Assembly (NCBI GenBank): GCA_947573485.1
Contig: CANPGB010000006.1
Span: 1 to 50,584 of the forward strand
Length of the DNA: 50,584 nucleotides
DNA from: an uncultured Porphyromonadaceae bacterium
GTDB taxonomy: Bacteria; Bacteroidota; Bacteroidia; Bacteroidales; Muribaculaceae
Direction: 5' to 3'
The translations under genes and the position numbers were made by a program. Position 1 is the stretch's first letter, and every line of letters starts with the position of its first letter. Positions 39,349 through 49,366 of this stretch are shown piece after piece. A model generated the notes under the pieces. It ran no database searches. It was not told the origin of the DNA and worked only from the letters and a program-made list of their open reading frames with translations.

Positions 39349-40578
39349 TCAAAGAGTCATGCGTTTGCGCACGTCGTTGAGCATGTTTTCGTCGTTGAGC
39401 TGGTAGTAGACGCTCTCGAGTAGACGGAGGATGTCGGAGTTGTCGGCATCGAGAGTGTAGGCACCTTCGAGCACCTGAGCGGCCTCTTTGAGCACGGGGG
39501 TAACCTTCTCGGCGAAGTAGGCGTCGTATTCAGCCTGGTTGTTGGGTGCTTTGTCGAGGAGGTCGTAAGCCTCGGCACCGAGCATACGGCCGTAGTAGTA
39601 GGCTGCCTGGGCGTTCTTGGCGTCGAGACGCACGGCGTTCTCATAAGAGTCTTTGGCCTTGGCTTTGTCGTCGGTATTTTCGTAGAGCACGCCCTGCACG
39701 ATGTAGTACTGTGCGTTGTTGGGGTTCTGGGCGATAGCATCGTTGATGATTCCGAAAGCTTTGTCGTAGTCCTTGGCCTGGAGGTAGTAGTTCACCACTT
39801 CCGACATGTAGGCGGGTTCTTCCTGACCGTAGAGAGGAATTGCTTCCTGGGCGATGGCGAGCACAGTGTCGTTGGCATTGATCATCTTGGCTACGGAGAT
39901 AGAGTAATCGTAGAGCTTTTTATTGTTGTAGCCGAGGTCTTTTGCGCGGAGGAACGAAGAGAGCGACTTATTGAGGTCTTCGGCGTTCCATGCTGCGAGA
40001 GCCTGGTTGTATGCTACGAGAGCGAGGGTTGAGTCAGCCGGCATGGTGCCGTTGCTCTTGAGAATCTTGGCCATTTCGGGGTTCGAGGGGAGGTCAAGAT
40101 ATATTTCCCAGGTGTCACAGGCAGCTTTGAAGTCTCCCATATTGTAAAGTTCGCCGCCGAAGTTGATGTAGTCGTTGTAGTGGCCGGCGATGGTGTTGTA
40201 TATGTCCTTCGACTTTTTGGGCTTGATCTTACCCTTTGCGTCGGGCACAGAGTCGAGGGGGAGAGCCTTGCTGAAATAGTCGTAACCCTGGAGGAGGAGT
40301 TCGCCCATGGTCTTCTGGCCACCCTCGGGGAGCTTGTTGAACTGGAGCAGACCGAGCATGTGGTCGTACTCTGCGTAGGCAGCCTTACCGGGGATATACC
40401 AGGTGTTTACCTGCCCGGCGGTTTCGGGGTTTGTGAAAGCAGGAGTGAGAATCTCGATAATCTTCGAGGTCTTCTCGTTGTTCTTCATGGCACGCTCTGC
40501 TTCTTTTACCAGCGATTCCTGTGCGGTGGCACCGATGCAGGAGGCTACGGCGAGAGCCAGTAGACAGAATTTCTTCAT
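39349..40578 (-). CDS. Secreted TPR protein downstream of gyrA
   Basis: A 409-residue protein with a signal peptide (1-19, ending TAQ) and about seven TPR units (ALPLDS, AWNAEDLNKSLSSFLRAKDLG, YYLQAKDYDKAFGIINDAI, GVLYENTDDKAKAKDSYENAV, AAYYYGRMLGAEAYDLLD). TPRs bind other proteins; a role in assembling envelope complexes is an inference. A TPR gene after gyrA is a common Bacteroidales arrangement. It lies 33 bases after gyrA and ends before the split terminator. Confidence 0.85.
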   Translation of the reverse strand: MKKFCLLALAVASCIGATAQESLVKEAERAMKNNEKTSKIIEILTPAFTNPETAGQVNTWYIPGKAAYAEYDHMLGLLQFNKLPEGGQKTMGELLLQGYDYFSKALPLDSVPDAKGKIKPKKSKDIYNTIAGHYNDYINFGGELYNMGDFKAACDTWEIYLDLPSNPEMAKILKSNGTMPADSTLALVAYNQALAAWNAEDLNKSLSSFLRAKDLGYNNKKLYDYSISVAKMINANDTVLAIAQEAIPLYGQEEPAYMSEVVNYYLQAKDYDKAFGIINDAIAQNPNNAQYYIVQGVLYENTDDKAKAKDSYENAVRLDAKNAQAAYYYGRMLGAEAYDLLDKAPNNQAEYDAYFAEKVTPVLKEAAQVLEGAYTLDADNSDILRLLESVYYQLNDENMLNDVRKRMTL

Positions 40579-40611
40579 CGTGATATTATTTATTGTTTGA
40601 TTTTAGGGTGA

Positions 40612-43194
40612 TTATTCTTCGTTGGTTTCTTCGGTTGCTTCGTCTTCGGCATCCTCGTCGGGGGTATCGGCGTCATCGGGCTCTTCGATGCCGGTGAGCT
40701 CGGGGAGTTCCTCGGCGTCGGGGGCTATCTGCACGGTTTCTTCCTCGGGGTCGGCGTCGACGCAGCATACCGAAGCTATGGCGTCGTTGCGCTTCTCGAG
40801 GTTGATGATGCGCACGCCCTGGGTTGCACGACCCATGATGCGGATGTCGGCAACGTGTACGCGGAGCACGACTCCCGAGCGGTTGATGATCACGAGGTCG
40901 TTTTCATCGTTCACCGATTTGAAGGCCACGAGAGAGCCGGTCTTGTCGGTGATGTTCATGGTCTTCACGCCACGAGCGCCACGACGGGTGAGTCGGTAGC
41001 CGTCGAGCAGCGAGCGCTTGCCGAAGCCTTTCTGCGAGAGAACGAGCACGCTGTTCTCGGTATCCTCGGGCATTACCACGAGTCCGACAACGGCGTCGTC
41101 GCCTGTCTCGTCGAGTTTCATACCACGCACGCCCGAGCTTACGCGACCCATTGCGCGGAGTTCGCTCTCATGGAAGCGTATGGCGCGGCCATGACGGTTT
41201 GCCATGAGAATCTCGCTGTTGCCGTCGGTGAGCTCGACGCCCACAAGGGTGTCGCCCTCGCGGATGAGGATAGCCTTCTTGCCTTTGGCCATTACGCGGG
41301 CATATTCGCTGAGAACGGTTTTCTTGATGAGGCCGTTTGCGGTGGCGAACACGAGGTAGTGGCTCGAGGTGTACTCCTGGTCGTCAAGATTCTTGCAACG
41401 TATAAAAGCATTAACACGGTCGCCCGGCTCAATGTTCAGCAGGTTCTGCAGGGCGCGGCCCTTGTTCTGCTTGGTACCTTCGGGGAGCTCGTACACCTTT
41501 AATTTATATACGAGGCCACGGTCGGTGAAGAAGAGCATGGTGTTGTGCATCGAGGCTGTGTAGATGTGCTCGATGAAGTCTTTGTCGCGGGTTACGGAGC
41601 CACGGGCGCCCATGCCGCCGCGGTTCTGTGCGCGGAATTCGGCAAGCGGGGTAGCCTTGATGTAGCCAAGGTGCGAGATAGTGATGATCATCTCCTCGTC
41701 GGCCACGAAATCTTCTTCGTTAAATTCGCCGGCGGTGTATTTGATCTGGGTGCGGCGGGGATCGTTGAATTTATCCTTGACCTCGCGGAGTTCCTGCTCG
41801 ATGAGGGCGCGGAGCACGTTTTCGTCGCGGAGGATGAGCTCGAGCTCGGCTATACGCTTGTGAATTTCGTCGATGTCGTGCTGGAGTTCCTCAACGGCAA
41901 GGTTTGTGAGGGCGCGCAGGCGCATATCCACAATAGCCTGTGTTTGGGCTTCGCTGAGGCCGAAGCGCTCGCCGAGGCGGGTGCGGGCCTCCTCGGTGGT
42001 CTTGGAGCTCTTTATTATGGCGATTACCTCGTCGATATTCTGCACGGCAATCATGAGGCCTTCCAGGATGTGGGCCTTCTCGCGTGCCTTGCGGAGTTCG
42101 TACTGGGTGCGGCGGGTAACCACATCGCGGCGGTGTTCGTTGAACGCCTGGAGAATCTCCTTGAGGTTGAGCGTGCGGGGGCGACCGTTTACGAGAGCCA
42201 CATTGTTGACAGCGAACGACGACTGCATGGCAGTGAGCTTGTAGAGCTTGTTTAGCACAACATTGGCGTTGGCGTCGCTCTTGAGGGTGACAACGATGCG
42301 CATGCCGTCGCGGTCCGATTCGTCGTTCACGTTGGCTATGCCATCGATTCGCTTGTTGATTACAAGCTCGGCGATGCTCTTGATGAGCTCGGCGCGGTTC
42401 ACGCCGTAAGGTATCTCGGTGATGACGATGAGCTCATGGTCGTGCTTCTGCTCGATTTCAGCTTTGGCGCGTATCACAACGCGTCCGCGTCCGGTCTCAT
42501 AGGCTTCTCTTACGCCTTCGTAGCCGTAAATTATGCCGCCGGTGGGGAAGTCGGGGGCAAGGATAATCTTGGAGAGCTCGGCAACGGTCAGCTCAGGGTT
42601 CTCGAGGAGTGCGATGCAGGCATCGATGCTCTCGCCGAGGTTGTGAGGCGGCATGTTGGTGGCCATACCCACTGCGATACCCGATGCACCGTTCACGAGG
42701 AGGTTGGGGAAGCGGGTGGGGAGGACTACGGGCTCTTTGCGCGAGTTATCGTAGTTGGGCTGGAAGTCGACTGTCTCGGCGTCGATGTCGCGGAGCATTT
42801 CTTCGCCGAGGGGGTCGAGGCGCACCTCGGTATAACGCATGGCGGCAGGGGAGTCGCCGTCGATAGAGCCGAAGTTGCCGTGGCCGTCGATAAGGGTGTG
42901 GCGGAGCGACCACGATTGGGCCATACGGCATACGGTGCCGTAAATCGACGAGTCGCCGTGGGGGTGATACTTACCCATTACCTCGCCGACACAGTTGGCT
43001 GATTTCTTGTGAGGTTTATTACTTGTGTTGCCCATCTCGTTCATGCCGTAAAGCACGCGGCGATGTACCGGTTTCATACCGTCGCGGACATCGGGAAGGG
43101 CGCGCGACACTATCACCGACATAGAGTAGTCGATGTAGGCCGTCTTCATTTCGTTTTCGATATTGATCTTAAATATGCGATCCTGGTCAAACAT
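40612..43194 (-). CDS. gyrA: DNA gyrase subunit A
   Basis: An 860-residue enzyme from the ATG at 43194. A longer frame to 43284 would begin within the promoter. Motifs are [11 protein letters not shown], the quinolone region [17 protein letters not shown] and the catalytic Tyr121 in AAMRYTE. A GyrA-box-like [10 protein letters not shown] and the C-terminal beta-pinwheel repeats distinguish it from ParC. The C-terminus is a long acidic tail. Ser82 (E. coli 83) is kept, but the position of E. coli Asp87 is Gly86. Gyrase adds negative supercoils using ATP together with GyrB. Confidence 0.95.
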   Translation of the reverse strand: MFDQDRIFKINIENEMKTAYIDYSMSVIVSRALPDVRDGMKPVHRRVLYGMNEMGNTSNKPHKKSANCVGEVMGKYHPHGDSSIYGTVCRMAQSWSLRHTLIDGHGNFGSIDGDSPAAMRYTEVRLDPLGEEMLRDIDAETVDFQPNYDNSRKEPVVLPTRFPNLLVNGASGIAVGMATNMPPHNLGESIDACIALLENPELTVAELSKIILAPDFPTGGIIYGYEGVREAYETGRGRVVIRAKAEIEQKHDHELIVITEIPYGVNRAELIKSIAELVINKRIDGIANVNDESDRDGMRIVVTLKSDANANVVLNKLYKLTAMQSSFAVNNVALVNGRPRTLNLKEILQAFNEHRRDVVTRRTQYELRKAREKAHILEGLMIAVQNIDEVIAIIKSSKTTEEARTRLGERFGLSEAQTQAIVDMRLRALTNLAVEELQHDIDEIHKRIAELELILRDENVLRALIEQELREVKDKFNDPRRTQIKYTAGEFNEEDFVADEEMIITISHLGYIKATPLAEFRAQNRGGMGARGSVTRDKDFIEHIYTASMHNTMLFFTDRGLVYKLKVYELPEGTKQNKGRALQNLLNIEPGDRVNAFIRCKNLDDQEYTSSHYLVFATANGLIKKTVLSEYARVMAKGKKAILIREGDTLVGVELTDGNSEILMANRHGRAIRFHESELRAMGRVSSGVRGMKLDETGDDAVVGLVVMPEDTENSVLVLSQKGFGKRSLLDGYRLTRRGARGVKTMNITDKTGSLVAFKSVNDENDLVIINRSGVVLRVHVADIRIMGRATQGVRIINLEKRNDAIASVCCVDADPEEETVQIAPDAEELPELTGIEEPDDADTPDEDAEDEATEETNEE

Positions 43195-43281
43195 ACCGAG
43201 TATATATGTTAGTAATGCTCCGAGGGCCCGGGCCGGGTCTGCCATTGCAGCGGGGCAGGCACCACGGTGCGAAAATTCATA

Positions 43282-43289
43282 CAAAGGTA
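43282..43289 (-). promoter_or_regulatory. -7 element of gyrA
   Basis: TACCTTTG on the minus strand fits TAnnTTTG. The predicted start lies about 80 bases before the ATG at 43194, which excludes the longer gyrA frame. No clear TTTG stands 20 bases upstream. The 258-base gap to clpC shows no obvious promoter for that gene. Confidence 0.55.
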
Positions 43290-43452
43290 CGAAATTTTTT
43301 TTAAACGGCGAGCAAGCCTGAACAATCGCGCCGTTTTTTTTCTTTTAATAGAAAAGAAATCTGCCACACGCAATGTTTGGCACGGTTATTGCGTTATTTA
43401 TCACAGGCGGTTTTTACGTATCGTTTCCACCGCCACCTATGCTTAAAGAGAT

Positions 43453-46005
43453 ATGGAAAATAACCAGAAATACACTCCGGAGGTGCAGGCCATGATTGAC
43501 CGCCTCCGCACCCAGTGCACCAACCACAACAACCCTTTCATCATGCCCGCGCATCTCTTGCTCGAGCTCTCGATGCCCGGCACACGCTCGGCCGAGATCA
43601 TGGAGAGGGTAGTGGGAGCCGACCGTCTGGCCGACCTCCGTGCCGACCTCGACACCGCTCTCTATGAGCCCGGTGTCACCGAAGAAAAGACTGCCGATTA
43701 CTACAACCGAATAATAACCCTCGTTATAAAACTCGCCATTATAGAAGCCCGCTACCTGAAAGCTCAGGTGGTAGATGTCGAGCACCTGCTCCTCTCCCTC
43801 TTCCACAACAAGGAGGTTAAAAGCATGGCAGCTCTCGCTCCTTATTTTAATGCGGGAATCGACTACGATGCCCTCCTGCGTCAGATCAAGGCCGACCTTA
43901 TGCCCGAAGGCGACATGCCCGTGGCCGACGCTCCTGCCGCAAGTGCGGGCGCCGCTCCCGATGCCAATACCGAGGGTGCCGATGCCGACCGCAGCAAGCA
44001 GAAGTTCAACCGTCCGGGCAAACGCGGCGCCGATACTCCCATGCTCGATAAATTCGGTAACGACATGACCCGTGCTGCCGCCGAGGGCCGCCTCGACCCC
44101 GTTGTGGGCCGCGAGACTGAGATTGAGCGACTCGCTCAGATTCTCAGCCGCCGCAAAAAGAATAACCCCGTGCTCATCGGCGAGCCCGGCGTGGGCAAAT
44201 CGGCTATAGTAGAGGGACTGGCGCTGCGCATCATCCAGCGCAAGGTGTCGCGCACTCTCTTCGACAAGCGCGTTGTCTCGCTCGACATGGCCTCGATAGT
44301 GGCAGGCACAAAATACCGTGGCGAATTTGAGGAGCGCATCAAGGCAATCCTCAACGAGCTCACCAAGAACCCCGACGTGATTCTCTTCATCGACGAAATT
44401 CACACCATTGTCGGAGCCGGTAACGCCCAGGGTTCAATGGACGCCGCCAACCTACTCAAACCCGCTCTCGCGCGCGGCGAGATACAGTGCATAGGAGCCA
44501 CCACCCTCGATGAATACCGTGTGAACATCGAGAAAGACGGTGCGCTCGAACGCCGCTTCCAGAAAGTTATGGTCGAGCCTACCACCGCCGAGGAAACCCT
44601 CACTATTCTCAACAATATCAAACCCCGCTATGAGGCACACCACGGCGTGATTTACTCCGACGATGCCCTTGAGGCTTGCGTGAAGCTCACCGACCGCTAC
44701 ATAACCGACCGCAACTTCCCCGACAAGGCTATCGACGCCCTCGATGAGGCAGGTTCGCGCGTGCGCATCTCAAATATCACCGTCCCCGCCGAGATCGACG
44801 AGCTCGAGAAACGTCTCGCCGACACCACCGCCGGAAAAGTTGCCGCCGCCCAGCGCCACGACTTTGCCGAGGCCACCCGTCTGCGCGACGAGGCCGCGCG
44901 CCTCACCACCGAACTCGAGGCCGCAAGGAAGCAGTGGGAAAAAGATATGGAAGCAAACCGCGAGACAGTGGATGCCGACAAGGTTGCCGAAGTTGTGGCT
45001 ATGATGACCGGTGTGCCCGTGCAGCGCATAGCCCAGGCCGAAGGCATACGCCTCCTCGAAATGGGGCCTACCCTCCAAAGGGCGGTTATCGGCCAAGACC
45101 CTGCCATCGCCAAGATTGTCAAGGCTATCCAGCGCAACCGCCTCGGCCTCAAAGACCCCGCCAAGCCTATCGGAACATTTATGTTCCTCGGCCCGACGGG
45201 TGTAGGTAAAACTCATCTTGCCAAGAAGCTTGCCGAATATCTCTTCGACTCTGCCGATACCCTCATACGCATCGACATGAGCGAGTATATGGAGAAATTC
45301 AGCGTGAGCCGACTCATAGGTGCGCCTCCGGGATACGTTGGCTATGAGGAGGGCGGACAGCTCACCGAACGCGTTCGCCGTCATCCTTACTCGGTAGTTC
45401 TTCTCGACGAAATCGAGAAGGCTCACCCCGATGTATTCAATCTCCTGCTTCAGGTAATGGATGAAGGGCGACTCACCGACAGTCTCGGTCGCCGCATCGA
45501 CTTTAAGAACACCATTATTATAATGACGTCGAACATCGGCACACGCCAACTCAAAGACTTCGGGTCGGGCGTTGGTTTCGCAACAAAAGAGGTCGACCGC
45601 GAGTACTCGCACGGCGTTCTCTCGAAAGCCCTCAACAAGGCTTTCTCGCCAGAGTTCCTCAACCGTATCGACGATGTCATTATATTCGACACCCTCGACC
45701 GCGACGCCATTTTCCGCATCATCGACATCGAGCTCGCCGGTTTCTACCGCCGCATAAAATCGCTCGGCTATACCGTGACGATAAGCGACAACGCCAAGAA
45801 CTTCATTGCCTCGAAAGGCTGCGACGTGCAGTTCGGTGCCCGTCCGCTCAAGCGTGCCATACAGAAGTACCTCGAAGACGAGCTTGCAGAAGTGCTCCTT
45901 GCGCAGCAGCCCGGCGCAGGCGACGAGATAATAGTGGATTATGACAACGATGCCGCACGCATTGTGACACACGTAATCAAGGCCGACGAACAGCCCTCGC
46001 TATGA
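43453..46005 (+). CDS. clpC: ClpC-type AAA+ unfoldase
   Basis: An 850-residue protein with an N-terminal Clp-N repeat domain (1-150) and two AAA+ modules. The first has Walker A GEPGVGKS (243-250) and Walker [10 protein letters not shown]; the second has GPTGVGKT (about 577-584) and [16 protein letters not shown] short middle domain with a UVR-like motif ([17 protein letters not shown]) marks it as ClpC rather than ClpB, which has a long coiled coil. It works with ClpP to unfold and degrade proteins. It overlaps the cca gene by four bases (ATGA). Confidence 0.93.
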   Translation: MENNQKYTPEVQAMIDRLRTQCTNHNNPFIMPAHLLLELSMPGTRSAEIMERVVGADRLADLRADLDTALYEPGVTEEKTADYYNRIITLVIKLAIIEARYLKAQVVDVEHLLLSLFHNKEVKSMAALAPYFNAGIDYDALLRQIKADLMPEGDMPVADAPAASAGAAPDANTEGADADRSKQKFNRPGKRGADTPMLDKFGNDMTRAAAEGRLDPVVGRETEIERLAQILSRRKKNNPVLIGEPGVGKSAIVEGLALRIIQRKVSRTLFDKRVVSLDMASIVAGTKYRGEFEERIKAILNELTKNPDVILFIDEIHTIVGAGNAQGSMDAANLLKPALARGEIQCIGATTLDEYRVNIEKDGALERRFQKVMVEPTTAEETLTILNNIKPRYEAHHGVIYSDDALEACVKLTDRYITDRNFPDKAIDALDEAGSRVRISNITVPAEIDELEKRLADTTAGKVAAAQRHDFAEATRLRDEAARLTTELEAARKQWEKDMEANRETVDADKVAEVVAMMTGVPVQRIAQAEGIRLLEMGPTLQRAVIGQDPAIAKIVKAIQRNRLGLKDPAKPIGTFMFLGPTGVGKTHLAKKLAEYLFDSADTLIRIDMSEYMEKFSVSRLIGAPPGYVGYEEGGQLTERVRRHPYSVVLLDEIEKAHPDVFNLLLQVMDEGRLTDSLGRRIDFKNTIIIMTSNIGTRQLKDFGSGVGFATKEVDREYSHGVLSKALNKAFSPEFLNRIDDVIIFDTLDRDAIFRIIDIELAGFYRRIKSLGYTVTISDNAKNFIASKGCDVQFGARPLKRAIQKYLEDELAEVLLAQQPGAGDEIIVDYDNDAARIVTHVIKADEQPSL

Positions 46006-47402
46006 CCGACGGAAACTACAACGATATTCTTGCCTTCCTCCGCAGCCTCATAAAAGGCACGCAGTGGGAAGGCAAGGTTTTTGCTGTCGGCGGTTGCTGC
46101 CGCGACACGGCCATGGGTACGCCCGTCAAGGATGTCGACCTTGCTGTGGCGCTCCCTGACGGAGGCGTGGAGTTTGCCCGCTGGTTGCACTCGCGTCACC
46201 TCACCTTGCGCGAGCCGATTCTTTTTGTCAAGTATGGCACTGCCCGTCTTACCCTAAAAGAATTTCCCGACGATGAGATTGAACTTGTGCAGACGCGCCG
46301 CGAGAAATACGACGACCGCACCAAGCGCGACCCCTCGGTGGCCTTCGGCTCGATAGAGGAAGACTGCTTCAGGCGCGACCTTACTATCAACACCCTGTAC
46401 TACGACATCTCCAACAGCCGTCTGCTCGACCTCACCGGCAAAGCCCTCCACGACATAGAGCACCACATAATACGCACCCCCTCTGACCCCGACACCACCT
46501 TCGACGACGACCCCGTGCGCATATTGCGCGCCGTGCGGTTTGCCGCCCGCTACGACTGGGATATCGCCCCGGAGGCTTTCGAATCCATGAAGCGCTATGT
46601 AGGCCGCCTGTCGATAATCTCTCCCGAGCGTATGTGGGGCGAGTTCGAGAAGATTCTCACCTGCCCGCATCCTGCCCGCGCGCTGTCGATGTTGCGCGAG
46701 GTTGGCGCAATTCCCTTTATCATGCCCGAGCTGTGCAAGATGTTTGACCTCCGCCAATCCTCGTTCCATTTCGGAACGGTGTGGGATCATACATTGCGAA
46801 CGGTCGAGCTCGTTCCCGATGACATCATACTGCGCACAGCTGCCCTTCTGCACGATATCGGCAAGACGGTTTCGGCAACAACTGCGCCCGACGGTACACC
46901 GCGATTCCCTCGCCACGACAAGAGAGCCCGCGGGATAGTAGGCTCGACGCTCGGACGCCTGCATTGCCGCTCGCCTTTTATAGATAAAGTCGTGTTCCTT
47001 GTGGTGAACCATGAGGCGGCCAAGAGCTGGGGACCGGAGGCGCAGAAAATGAGCGACAGCCAGCTGCGAAAGCTCGAATTTCAATGCCGCACCCACGCGC
47101 GCTTCGAGCGGCTCCTTACACTCATCGACGCCGACAACCGCTCCTATGCCCCCGACCACTGCATGCCCGGACAGGTGCCGGCCATCCGCCGCAGGGCTGC
47201 CGAACTCAAAGCCTCGCACACCGACGGTTTCTCGATAAAACTCCCCGTGAAACCCGCCAGGGTAGCAAAAGTCGCCGGTTTGAAACCCGGACGTCGCCTC
47301 GACGAAATAATGGCGAAACTCTACAACACCGCTTTCCGGAGTCCGCGTATGTCGCGAGAGCAAATGCTCAAACTCGTAAAGCAGTGGAGCAAAGCAAAGT
47401 AA
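46002..47402 (+). CDS. cca: tRNA nucleotidyltransferase (CCA-adding) with HD domain
   Basis: A 466-residue protein. The nucleotidyltransferase head has FAVGGCCRD and DVDLAVAL (the carboxylates for Mg2+), then RRDLTINTLYYD. The RNA-binding arm holds DPVRILRAVRFAARYDWD. The C-terminal HD domain has AALLHDIGKT and VFLVVNHEAAK. The enzyme adds or repairs the 3' CCA on tRNAs; the HD domain probably removes 3' phosphates. It shares an ATGA overlap with clpC, so the two are translated together. The end is followed by a good terminator. Confidence 0.92.
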   Translation: MTDGNYNDILAFLRSLIKGTQWEGKVFAVGGCCRDTAMGTPVKDVDLAVALPDGGVEFARWLHSRHLTLREPILFVKYGTARLTLKEFPDDEIELVQTRREKYDDRTKRDPSVAFGSIEEDCFRRDLTINTLYYDISNSRLLDLTGKALHDIEHHIIRTPSDPDTTFDDDPVRILRAVRFAARYDWDIAPEAFESMKRYVGRLSIISPERMWGEFEKILTCPHPARALSMLREVGAIPFIMPELCKMFDLRQSSFHFGTVWDHTLRTVELVPDDIILRTAALLHDIGKTVSATTAPDGTPRFPRHDKRARGIVGSTLGRLHCRSPFIDKVVFLVVNHEAAKSWGPEAQKMSDSQLRKLEFQCRTHARFERLLTLIDADNRSYAPDHCMPGQVPAIRRRAAELKASHTDGFSIKLPVKPARVAKVAGLKPGRRLDEIMAKLYNTAFRSPRMSREQMLKLVKQWSKAK

Positions 47403-47425
47403 CCCTTATCGCTACATTTTAAAAA

Positions 47426-47461
47426 CCCGCCCGCAGCCTCGCAAAGAACTGTGTCGGCGGG
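47426..47461 (+). terminator. Intrinsic terminator after clpC-cca
   Basis: CCCGCC (47426-47431) pairs with GGCGGG (47456-47461) and is followed by ATTTTTTAT. Inner pairing is partial. It lies 24 bases after the cca stop. Confidence 0.75.
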
Positions 47462-47500
47462 ATTTTTTATTCATAGGCTCTCCATTTCAAATATTTTTTG

Positions 47501-47508
47501 TAATTTTG
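47501..47508 (+). promoter_or_regulatory. -7 element of the large lipoprotein gene
   Basis: TAATTTTG fits TAnnTTTG, with a predicted start near 47513. Two starts are then possible: 47525 (very short leader) or 47573. No TTTG stands 20 bases upstream. Confidence 0.5.
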
Positions 47509-47572
47509 CGCCTTATTAACCATTATGGCCAATAATCCTATAGAAACTATAAAACCAATCATAACCTATTTT

Positions 47573-49342
47573 ATGTACACACTTTCAAAAAGCCGGATGT
47601 GCACACTGACAGCTACTGCGGTTGCTCTTCTGGCCCTTTCGTCGTGCGTCGACCATGACTACGACCTCTCCGAGGACATCGACATGACCATGCAGATTGG
47701 TGGCGAACTCCTCACGCTACCTACCAGCAGCACCGATGCCATCACTCTATCCCAGATTCTTGACCTCGACAGCTCCAGTTCCATAAAGACTGTAGAAACC
47801 GATGGTGAGTATGGACTTGCCAAGGGCGACTATGTGCTCGTGCAGGACGGCAACTCCGACCCCGCCGACTACCGCGTGCCCGAAGTAAGCCTCGGCCACC
47901 TCAACGGCAGCCGCAGCGAGACTCAGCTCCCCGAGTTTGTCAATACAGGGGCCGACCGTATCACCGAGCATGCCACCCCTACAATAAATAATGTAAACCT
48001 ATCTGACGACGATGTAACCCCCGAGCTCGTATCGCTCACAAATGCGAAGCTCGATGTAACGATGACCTTCAGCGTCGGCTTCCTCTCCGACGATTTTGCA
48101 GGCACCGCCTACATCAACGAAGGATTCAAGGCTATATTCGACCCCTCGTGGACTATTGCCGTCGACCCCGCTTCGGCTTCGTTCCTCAAAGCCATTTCGG
48201 CTAATGAAGTTGAATTTACACGTGAATGCGCCATAACAGCCAACGCTCCCCTGGTGGCCAAAATCCACCTCGTGAACGTCGACCTCACCAAAGTTCCCGC
48301 CGACCAGGGCCTCTATGAGCGCGGCCACTTCCGCCTGCAGAGCGACATCGAATCGGAAGGCGATATTTCAATCGACGCAACGGGCATGGCTATCGGTGCT
48401 ACCGCAAACCTCAACCTTGAAGTTATAACCGATGTGCAGGACGCTACCCTTATTGAGGTGACAGGTGTCATAGACCCCGACATCAATATCGACCCCACCT
48501 CGTTCACTATCAACGACATCCCCGACTTCCTCAGCGACGACGACAACCACCTCGACATCGACAACCCCATGATTTATTTCACGGTGAACAACAACTCGCC
48601 ACTGAGTCTCGATGTCAACGGAAAGCTCACCTCATACAAGAACGGCAACAAGCTCGCTGCTGTCGGCCTGGGCAAGGCCTTCGGCACCTCGGAGATTGTT
48701 GTGCCTCCCACATCGACCACCATTTTCGTAATCTCGCGCAAGGCTGTGAGCGGCAACTTCAAAAACATCGTTGTGCCCGACCTCGGCAGCGTTCTCGAGA
48801 CTATCCCCGATGAAATTCTCTTCGACAATATCACCTGTGAGGCTCTCCCTGAAGAAGCAACTTTCATCCTCGGCAACACCTACACCTTCAAGGCCGACTA
48901 CGAGGCTGTGATACCCCTGGCTTTCGGTGCCGACATGCGTCTCCACTACACCCACGAAGACCAGGGTTGGGATGAAGACCTCGACAAGTATAACTTCCGC
49001 CGCGTAGACATCACCCTTACCGCAATCAACACTCTGCCTCTTGCCATGACTCCTGAAGTTCAGGCTCTCGGCCGCAACGGTCAGACTCTGAGCAATGTGA
49101 CAGCCACTATCGAGGGCACCGTGGCCGCAGGCAGCATAGCCAATCCTTCGTCTACCGACCTCAAGATTACCCTTGAGTCGACAGCAGGCAACCTCGGCGA
49201 GCTCGACGGCATACGCCTTGTGTTCGACGGCGTATCGGCTCCTGAGTATCTCGGCGAAAACCTCAACGAATCGCAGTCGCTCGTTTTCGACAACATCAAA
49301 ATTCAGATTATCGGCGGCATTATAGTCGACCTCAACGATTAA
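47573..49342 (+). CDS. Large secreted lipoprotein of unknown function
   Basis: 589 residues from the ATG at 47573, giving a signal of 25 residues that ends LALSSC with Cys25. An ATG at 47525 would add 16 residues. The mature part is beta-rich, with repeated strands (NVDLTKVPADQGLYERGHF, ATANLNLEVITDVQDATLIEV, NNNSPLSLDVNGKLTSYKNG). It shows no enzyme motif and has many aspartates. Such proteins are common in Bacteroidales and often precede a DUF5723 outer-membrane gene, as here, 24 bases downstream. They may work as a pair at the cell surface (inference). Confidence 0.75.
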   Translation: MYTLSKSRMCTLTATAVALLALSSCVDHDYDLSEDIDMTMQIGGELLTLPTSSTDAITLSQILDLDSSSSIKTVETDGEYGLAKGDYVLVQDGNSDPADYRVPEVSLGHLNGSRSETQLPEFVNTGADRITEHATPTINNVNLSDDDVTPELVSLTNAKLDVTMTFSVGFLSDDFAGTAYINEGFKAIFDPSWTIAVDPASASFLKAISANEVEFTRECAITANAPLVAKIHLVNVDLTKVPADQGLYERGHFRLQSDIESEGDISIDATGMAIGATANLNLEVITDVQDATLIEVTGVIDPDINIDPTSFTINDIPDFLSDDDNHLDIDNPMIYFTVNNNSPLSLDVNGKLTSYKNGNKLAAVGLGKAFGTSEIVVPPTSTTIFVISRKAVSGNFKNIVVPDLGSVLETIPDEILFDNITCEALPEEATFILGNTYTFKADYEAVIPLAFGADMRLHYTHEDQGWDEDLDKYNFRRVDITLTAINTLPLAMTPEVQALGRNGQTLSNVTATIEGTVAAGSIANPSSTDLKITLESTAGNLGELDGIRLVFDGVSAPEYLGENLNESQSLVFDNIKIQIIGGIIVDLND

Positions 49343-49366
49343 TCCTAACCGCAAAATATTCCAACA

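Noticed and set aside
43195-43284. A longer start for gyrA
   Set aside because: The extra residues lie between the -7 element and the conserved start [16 protein letters not shown] and have no GyrA similarity.
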